Shown here: positions 1 through 3,822 of the stretch, in pieces | How positions within the stretch are numbered: the first letter of the stretch is position 1 | How the letters are laid out: the number at the start of each line of letters is the position of its first letter | Source: Gammaproteobacteria bacterium | GTDB lineage: Bacteria > Pseudomonadota > Gammaproteobacteria > UBA9214 | Assembly (NCBI GenBank): GCA_030599705.1 | Contig: JAUVNM010000127.1 | Coordinates: 1-5,816 of the forward strand | Direction: 5' to 3' | Length of the DNA: 5,816 nucleotides | Program-made: the position numbers and the translations under genes | The notes under the pieces: generated by a model | Databases searched by the model: none | Told to the model about the DNA's origin: nothing | What the model saw: the letters and a program-made list of their open reading frames with translations, nothing else

Positions 1-1
1 G

Positions 2-790
2 GCGTTGCCCGAGCCGGAGCCCCCGGTCGCGGCGGTGGCGGCCGTGCAACCGGAACCCGACGTGTTAGCGGAACCCGACGTGTTAGCGGAACCCGGCGTG
101 TTAACGGAACCCGACGTGTTAACGGAACCCGAAGTCCTGCCGGAGCCAATCATGGTGGTCGAGACACCACTGGCAGAACTGCTGCAGGGCGCGGACAGTG
201 CCTGGTACCGGCGTTCCTGGACCGATCTGTTCGCGCGCTGGTCGATCGTGTTGCCGGCCGAAGTCAAGCCGGACTTCTGTGATTTTGCCATTCAGCAGGG
301 ATTGCTGTGCCTGATCGGGGAGGGCGACTGGACTTCGCTGACATACGTTGACCGCCCGGTGATACTGAAACTGGTCAACGCTGACGGGCGCCGTGCCCCG
401 GTAGTGCTGGAGCAACTCCAGCAGGATGTCGGTGTAATACGCATCGGTACTGATGCGCACCGGGTGCCGGTTGCGGAGATAAATAATTTCTGGGACGGTG
501 GCTTTGTCCTGATGCTGCAGGCGCCACCGGGCGGGACCATGTACATGGAGCTTGGCGGCAAGGGTCCGGATGTGGGCTGGTTGCGCGGGCAACTCGAGCT
601 GGCGCAGGGGATCGACCTGCCGTCCGATGATCCGCTGGATTTTGATTACCAGCTGTATCAACAGGTGCTGGCATTCCAGCGCAACAATGGCCTGGTAACA
701 GACGGCATTGTCGGGCGTCACACGATTATCCAGCTGAACACGCGTGCAGCAGTGCCCGGTATCCCGCGGCTGGTTGCCGGGTCATCCTGA
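2..790 (+). CDS. gspA: GspA/ExeA-type type II secretion protein, C-terminal part (5' partial)
   Basis: The frame is already open at the left edge, so the TTG at position 5 is probably internal and the N-terminal AAA+ ATPase and membrane segment lie outside the window. Numbering from that TTG, residues 1-50 are a Pro/Glu/Val-rich linker with hexapeptide repeats (EPDVLA type). Residues 55-200 form a globular region (FARWS, FCDFAIQQGLLCL, then a W-rich beta segment) resembling the C39-peptidase-like domain found in GspA proteins. Residues about 205-250 are a peptidoglycan-binding domain (PF01471 type) with the FQRNNGLVTDGIVG core. In the known ExeA/GspA family the ATPase and the peptidoglycan-binding domain act with GspB to carry the secretin GspD through the cell wall. 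The following gene is gspB after an 11-base gap, which strongly supports the call. The ATPase itself cannot be checked here. The family is sure, the exact symbol less so. Confidence 0.85.
   Translation, partial: ALPEPEPPVAAVAAVQPEPDVLAEPDVLAEPGVLTEPDVLTEPEVLPEPIMVVETPLAELLQGADSAWYRRSWTDLFARWSIVLPAEVKPDFCDFAIQQGLLCLIGEGDWTSLTYVDRPVILKLVNADGRRAPVVLEQLQQDVGVIRIGTDAHRVPVAEINNFWDGGFVLMLQAPPGGTMYMELGGKGPDVGWLRGQLELAQGIDLPSDDPLDFDYQLYQQVLAFQRNNGLVTDGIVGRHTIIQLNTRAAVPGIPRLVAGSS
53..142 (+). repeat. 18-bp in-frame tandem repeat in gspA linker
   Basis: Five consecutive 18-base units start at 53, 71, 89, 107 and 125. The first two are identical (GAACCCGACGTGTTAGCG). The third and fourth differ from it at two and one positions, and the fifth is degenerate. 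Each unit is six codons encoding E-P-[DG]-V-L-[AT], so copy-number change would keep the frame. The repeat lies in the Pro-rich linker between the expected membrane/ATPase part and the C39-like domain, and it may vary in length between strains. Confidence 0.9.
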
Positions 791-801
791 GCAGGCAAAG
801 C

Positions 802-1584
802 ATGTCCTATATTCTCGAAGCATTGAAGAAGGCCGACCAGGAGCGCATTGTTGGCAAGGTGCCGGATCTCGACTCCGTGCATGACCAGGTCCGGCCCGCC
901 GGCCGCAAATCCCGCTGGATCTGGATTCTGGCTGCCTTGCTGGTTGTCAACGGGATACTGGTTGCCGCTTACCTGCTGCGGAATGATGCTGCCGGTGACG
1001 GGCCCGAACGTGCCTCCGTCGCACCGGTGCCGTCCGTGGAGACTGCGCCCCCGGTTGCCACACCCGCGATCCCCACCCGGTCCGCGGTGACCACCAGACA
1101 GCCTGTCACCCGATCTCCGGTGCGGTCCTATGTGCCACCGGCAGCCCGTCCGGCCCCGGCCGATGAAGCGCTGGCAGCGGCAAGTCCCCCGCTATCTCCA
1201 CCGGTAACCCCAAAGGTGGCAGGAACCGTTACCAGGGCGGAGAAGCCTCTGGAGATGGGGGCACCAGTGCCTGAAATCCCGGCTGCCGCGCCGGTTGCAC
1301 GGCCGCCGGCGCCTGCTGGGCAGGCGGCAACATCCCCCCCGGCAGAGTCCGCCGCCGGACTGCCATACTGGGATGACCTGTCGCTCGAGTTTCGCAGCGG
1401 ATTTACGGCGCCGTGGATCGATGTGCATGTCTATGACACCAATCCACGAAGGCGATTTATTCTCGTCAACCTGAAGAAATTTCGCGAAGGGGACCGCCTG
1501 GATAGTGGTGCCCTGCTGGAGCAGATTACGCCGGAAGGCGTGCAGCTCTCATTCCGTGGGAAACAGTTTATCTACCGTCAGTAA
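802..1584 (+). CDS. gspB: General secretion pathway protein B (GspB/ExeB-like)
   Basis: This 260-residue protein begins with MSYILEALKKADQER, the hallmark N-terminus of GspB/ExeB proteins. A short cytoplasmic segment (1-36) is followed by one membrane helix at about 38-59 (WIWILAALLVVNGILVAAYL). A Pro/Ala-rich periplasmic linker (60-186) leads to a compact C-terminal domain (187-260, starting LPYWDDLSLEF and ending GKQFIYRQ) that matches the T2SS GspB C-terminal domain (PF16537 type). The topology is thus single-pass with the C-terminus in the periplasm. It starts 11 bases after the gspA stop, with only a weak AGG upstream, so translation may be coupled. In characterised systems GspA and GspB form a complex needed for secretin assembly. 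The linker contains many Ala and Pro codons but no frameshift, and the length is normal for the family. Confidence 0.93.
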   Translation: MSYILEALKKADQERIVGKVPDLDSVHDQVRPAGRKSRWIWILAALLVVNGILVAAYLLRNDAAGDGPERASVAPVPSVETAPPVATPAIPTRSAVTTRQPVTRSPVRSYVPPAARPAPADEALAAASPPLSPPVTPKVAGTVTRAEKPLEMGAPVPEIPAAAPVARPPAPAGQAATSPPAESAAGLPYWDDLSLEFRSGFTAPWIDVHVYDTNPRRRFILVNLKKFREGDRLDSGALLEQITPEGVQLSFRGKQFIYRQ

Positions 1585-1619
1585 GCCCGCCGCTTGCTTG
1601 CCAGGGTGTGCGCTATTGT

Positions 1620-1645
1620 CCGGGTGTCCGCCACGCTCCGCCCGG
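1620..1645. terminator. GC-rich hairpin between convergent gspB and slyD-like genes
   Basis: CCGGGTG (1620-1626) pairs with CGCCCGG (1639-1645), giving seven pairs with one G-T wobble around a 12-base loop. It lies in the 70-base gap between two convergent stop codons, where a terminator is expected. No T-tract follows on either strand, so it is at best a weak or Rho-assisted terminator. Confidence 0.3.
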
Positions 1646-1654
1646 AATGATGGA

Positions 1655-2146
1655 TTAATCAGAGGCTCCCTGATCAGTATCGGCCCGGTCTGCTTCGATT
1701 TCCGCGTCGGAAGCGTTGCGGATGGCCTGGACCTCGACTTCGAATACCAGTGACTGCCCCGCCAGCGGGTGATTGCCGTCGAGATAGGCGATGGTGTCCC
1801 TGATGTCCGTAACAGTGAAGCCTGTTTCCACACCGTCTTCGCTTTTGCCAACGATGCTGCCGCCGATATCGATGGTTTCACCGGGGGGGAATTCATCCAG
1901 CGGGACCTCGCACAGCAAGTCCACATTGCGCTTGCCAAAGGCATCATCGGGTAACAGCCTGACGGTGACAATATCTCCCACCACATGCTGCTCCAGGGCC
2001 TTCTCGAGTTTCGGAAACAGAACGCCGGCTCCATGCAGGTAGGTGACCGGCACTTCCCCGGCGTCGCGCACCACAACTCCCTGACTGTTTGTCAGAGAAT
2101 ACTGCATGGTGATGACCTTGTGTCTGGTAATATGTCGTGTAGCCAC
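1655..2146 (-). CDS. SlyD-like FKBP-type peptidyl-prolyl cis-trans isomerase
   Basis: This 163-residue cytoplasmic protein belongs to the SlyD group of FKBPs (prolyl isomerase and chaperone). Seen in order: a first beta strand (residues 7-22); the YLHGAGVLFPKLEKALEQH segment (36-54), typical of SlyD (compare YLHGHGSLISGLETALEGH); DDAFG (67-71); the inserted chaperone flap (about 77-120); and DGNHPLAGQSLVFEVEVQAI (123-142), which is diagnostic. The GTG at 2146 is chosen because the inner ATG (at 2107) would remove the first strand of the fold, although an AAGG precedes that ATG and little Shine-Dalgarno is seen before the GTG. The C-terminus is a short acidic tail (DAEIEADRADTDQGASD) without the His/Cys-rich metal-binding tail of E. 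coli SlyD, so a nickel role is unlikely. It is convergent with gspB and divergent from the terB-like gene. Confidence 0.9.
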   Translation of the reverse strand: MATRHITRHKVITMQYSLTNSQGVVVRDAGEVPVTYLHGAGVLFPKLEKALEQHVVGDIVTVRLLPDDAFGKRNVDLLCEVPLDEFPPGETIDIGGSIVGKSEDGVETGFTVTDIRDTIAYLDGNHPLAGQSLVFEVEVQAIRNASDAEIEADRADTDQGASD

Positions 2147-2164
2147 GGGAACCCGATCGACTTG

Positions 2165-2178
2165 ACTGAAAAATCAGT
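2165..2178. repeat. Short perfect inverted repeat in the divergent promoter region
   Basis: ACTGA (2165-2169) and TCAGT (2174-2178) are perfect complements around AAAA. The element overlaps the end of the terB-side -35 hexamer, and on the minus strand it would sit at the very 5' end of the slyD-like transcript. It could be an operator half-site pair or a 5' stabilising hairpin, or chance. Confidence 0.4.
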
Positions 2179-2183
2179 GCCCC

Positions 2184-2189
2184 AGTATA
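2184..2189 (-). promoter_or_regulatory. Candidate -10 element for the slyD-like gene
   Basis: Read on the minus strand, 2189 to 2184 is TATACT, five of six bases of the -10 consensus. It would place the start near 2177, about 30 bases before the GTG. No good -35 lies 16-18 bases upstream (about CAGCCG), so the promoter may need an activator or be weak. It overlaps the plus-strand -10 at the palindrome GTATAC. Confidence 0.35.
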
Positions 2190-2241
2190 CGCGAACCTGA
2201 TTGGCCCGGCTGTATTCCCGTTTTCATACAGGATATAAAAA

Positions 2242-2715
2242 ATGCTGGAAACCATTCAAACATTCCTGGAAAAACACCTGGGCGATGCGGGCCATGCTGC
2301 CCAGGGCAATGATGAGCGTGCCCTGCAGCTTGCCGCAGCTACCCTGCTGATGGAGGTGGCGCGTGCGGATTCACGGGTCAGCGAAGCGGAGCGCCAGGCC
2401 GTCAGGCGGGTCATTGAGGATCATTTTTCACTAGCGCCCGAGGTAACGCATGAGATCACCGCAGCGGCCGAGCACGAGGCTGAACATGCAACCTCGCTGT
2501 ATCCCATGACCCGGTTGATCAACGACGAGTGCAGTGCCGCCGACAAGGTGCAGTTAATCAGGATGCTCTGGACGGTAAGCTGTACTGACGGGCGGATAGA
2601 TGCACACGAAGAGCACCTGGTAAGAAAAGTTGCGGACCTGCTGCACGTGCCGCACCGTGAATTTATCCGGGCAAAACTGCAGATTGTCGGGAAAGTACCG
2701 GCTGAAGACGAGTAA
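2242..2715 (+). CDS. TerB-family (tellurite resistance protein B-like) protein
   Basis: This 157-residue, largely helical, soluble protein matches the TerB-like family (PF05099/COG4103 type). Residues 28-62 (ALQLAAATLLMEVARADSRV, then SEAERQAVRRVI) form the first TerB half, with the conserved acidic A-R-A-D-x-x-V-x-x-x-E motif. Residues 100-145 (KVQLIRMLWTVSCTDGRIDA, then HEEHLVRKVADLLHV) repeat the pattern as D-G-x-I-D-x-x-E. These paired acidic motifs are the proposed metal-binding sites of the family. The start is supported by AGGA at 2230-2233, eight bases from the ATG. The gene stands alone, divergent from the slyD-like gene and with no other ter genes nearby, so a role in tellurite resistance should not be assumed. 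Such single TerB proteins are common and their function is unknown. Confidence 0.85.
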   Translation: MLETIQTFLEKHLGDAGHAAQGNDERALQLAAATLLMEVARADSRVSEAERQAVRRVIEDHFSLAPEVTHEITAAAEHEAEHATSLYPMTRLINDECSAADKVQLIRMLWTVSCTDGRIDAHEEHLVRKVADLLHVPHREFIRAKLQIVGKVPAEDE

Positions 2716-2733
2716 CTGCAAAATGTGAGACAT

Positions 2734-2761
2734 AAACGGGGCCACCGGTGTGACCCCGTTT
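2734..2761. terminator. Bidirectional hairpin terminator between terB-like and HU genes
   Basis: AAACGGGG (2734-2741) pairs with CCCCGTTT (2754-2761). After one C/A mismatch, an inner CAC/GTG stem closes on the loop CGGT. The A-run on one side and T-run on the other give a short U-tail in both directions. It lies 18 bases after the terB-like stop and 11 bases after the stop of the convergent HU gene, so it can serve both. Confidence 0.75.
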
Positions 2762-2772
2762 GTATTCAGATA

Positions 2773-3150
2773 TCAGGCCATCTCTTTCAGATTTTTGAGG
2801 GCCAGAACCTTTACCACGTTACGGGCCGGCTTGGCCTTGAACATCATCTCTTCGCCGGTGAACGGGTTGATACCCTTGCGGGCGCGGGTGGCGGGCTTGC
2901 GCACGGTCTTGATTTTCATCAGTCCCGGGATGGTGCAGGTGCCAGCGCCGCCTTTCTTGACGTGACCGTGAATAATAGTTGCAAGAGAGTCAAATACTGC
3001 GGAAACCTCTTTCTTGGTCAGTTCAACGTCATCGGCAATGGCGCTCATCATTGCGGACTTGGTCATTGCTGTCTTGTGGGTCGGTACCCGCTTCACAGGT
3101 GCCTTTTTAACTGTTCTCTTCTTCGCCGTCGCTTTCTTTCTGGCAGCCAT
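2773..3150 (-). CDS. HU-family DNA-binding protein with basic N-terminal tail
   Basis: This 125-residue protein is a histone-like nucleoid protein. Residues 1-28 are a Lys/Ala/Arg-rich extension (MAARKKATAKKRTVKKAPVK) absent from the 90-residue E. coli HU and reminiscent of histone H1-type tails. The HU/IHF fold follows at 29-123. It has the helical dimer part (MTKSAMMSAIADDVELTKKE), the beta-arm (KIKTVRKPATRARKGINPFTGEE) with the conserved N-P-x-T-G turn whose Pro intercalates in DNA in known HU/IHF structures, and the final helix (PARNVVKVLALKNLKEMA). The arm is slightly different from the PROSITE-type HU pattern (RARKGINP rather than RxGRNP). A strong GAGGAG (3165-3160) lies nine bases before the ATG and fixes the start. 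It probably binds DNA as a dimer and helps compact the nucleoid. It is monocistronic, with a terminator downstream. Confidence 0.93.
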   Translation of the reverse strand: MAARKKATAKKRTVKKAPVKRVPTHKTAMTKSAMMSAIADDVELTKKEVSAVFDSLATIIHGHVKKGGAGTCTIPGLMKIKTVRKPATRARKGINPFTGEEMMFKAKPARNVVKVLALKNLKEMA

Positions 3151-3192
3151 TCGCTATTGCTCCTCTAGAGTAGTTGGTAAAACTGCACGCGT

Positions 3193-3221
3193 AAGATAGC
3201 ACAATAATAAAAATGTGAAAG
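3193..3221 (-). promoter_or_regulatory. Candidate extended -10 promoter for the HU-family gene
   Basis: On the minus strand TATCTT (3198 to 3193) is preceded by TGC, giving the extended -10 form TGnTATnnT. A weak -35 (CTTTCA, 3221 to 3216) lies 17 bases upstream. The surrounding 3193-3230 stretch is clearly A+T-rich compared with its flanks, as expected for a promoter. The predicted leader is about 35 bases. Confidence 0.4.
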
Positions 3222-3822
3222 TGTTTTTGATCGCAGGAAATGCCTTGTATAGCAGTGTTTCCGGCACCTGTTGTTTTTGGTGGCAGGCTGTCGCAACCGG
3301 TCGTGGCTGTTGCCGGGGAACCGGGCCTGGCACGGGTAGCGACTGGCCGGCAGGTGTCCGGCATCCGGATTACTGACGGCCCCGTTACCGCTGCTGCTGA
3401 CTCCCGTGGAATGCATGTGATCAAACTTTGCCTGTGTGTCTCCTGCGGCCAGCATGGCTGTCTGGCCCGGATTCGTGAAGGCCCGGAACAGCCGGCTGCA
3501 GCGGCGCTGCTGTCTCCTGCGTGGCTCATCGAGGGCGCTGCGAATCCATCTCAACTATATGTTATTAAACATGAAACAGGCAGGCACATCGTGTTGGCCC
3601 AGGGGCGATACCGGTTTGCCTGGGGTCCCCGAGGCCCGTCGAAGGTGTTGCTTGTCAGCCACAAACGGAGTGTTGCTGGCCGGCATCGCGATGACCGCGG
3701 GGAGATTGTACGGTACTCAATTTTAAGCATTTTCAGCCGCTATGTTGGGTGCGGCAGCCGGTCGCAACGGGCCAGTCATGCAGGACTGCCTGCATGGTCG
3801 ATAACCGGAGAAGCACCACCCC
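3222..3822. other. Long divergent intergenic stretch without a convincing gene
   Basis: About 600 bases separate the HU promoter from the next gene. A plus-strand frame (3240-3848, 202 codons) is open, with AGGA just before its ATG. But its translation shows no recognisable domain, is rich in Cys, Gly and Arg, and overlaps the next gene's start by 26 bases, so I do not call it a gene. Minus-strand frames here look equally arbitrary. Small hairpins are visible: GGCCAG (3447-3452) with CTGGCC (3462-3467), and CCCAGG (3598-3603) with CCTGGG (3619-3624). A locally A+T-rich patch lies at 3550-3580. No tRNA, rRNA, 6S, RNase P or tmRNA signature was seen. It may hold a long leader, regulatory sites, a small RNA or gene remnants. 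Confidence 0.5.

Larger units (their letters stand above)
2162..2191 (+). promoter_or_regulatory. Candidate sigma-70 promoter for the terB-like gene
   Basis: TTGACT (2162-2167, five of six consensus bases) is followed after 18 bases by TATACG (2186-2191, four of six). This predicts a start near 2198 and a leader of about 44 bases before the ATG at 2242. It was found by eye, without start-site data. Confidence 0.5.

Noticed and set aside
119..721. Minus-strand open frame of 200 codons opposite gspA
   Set aside because: No domain is recognisable; the plus frame has the peptidoglycan-binding domain and the operon link to gspB.
3211..3235. Possible CRP site (AAATGTGA followed by TTGATCGCA)
   Set aside because: The second half does not match TCACA at the required six-base spacing, so the resemblance is to one half-site only.
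3240..3822. CsrB/CsrC-like RNA with repeated GGA motifs
   Set aside because: GGA occurs only now and then, not in the dense hairpin-loop array typical of these RNAs.
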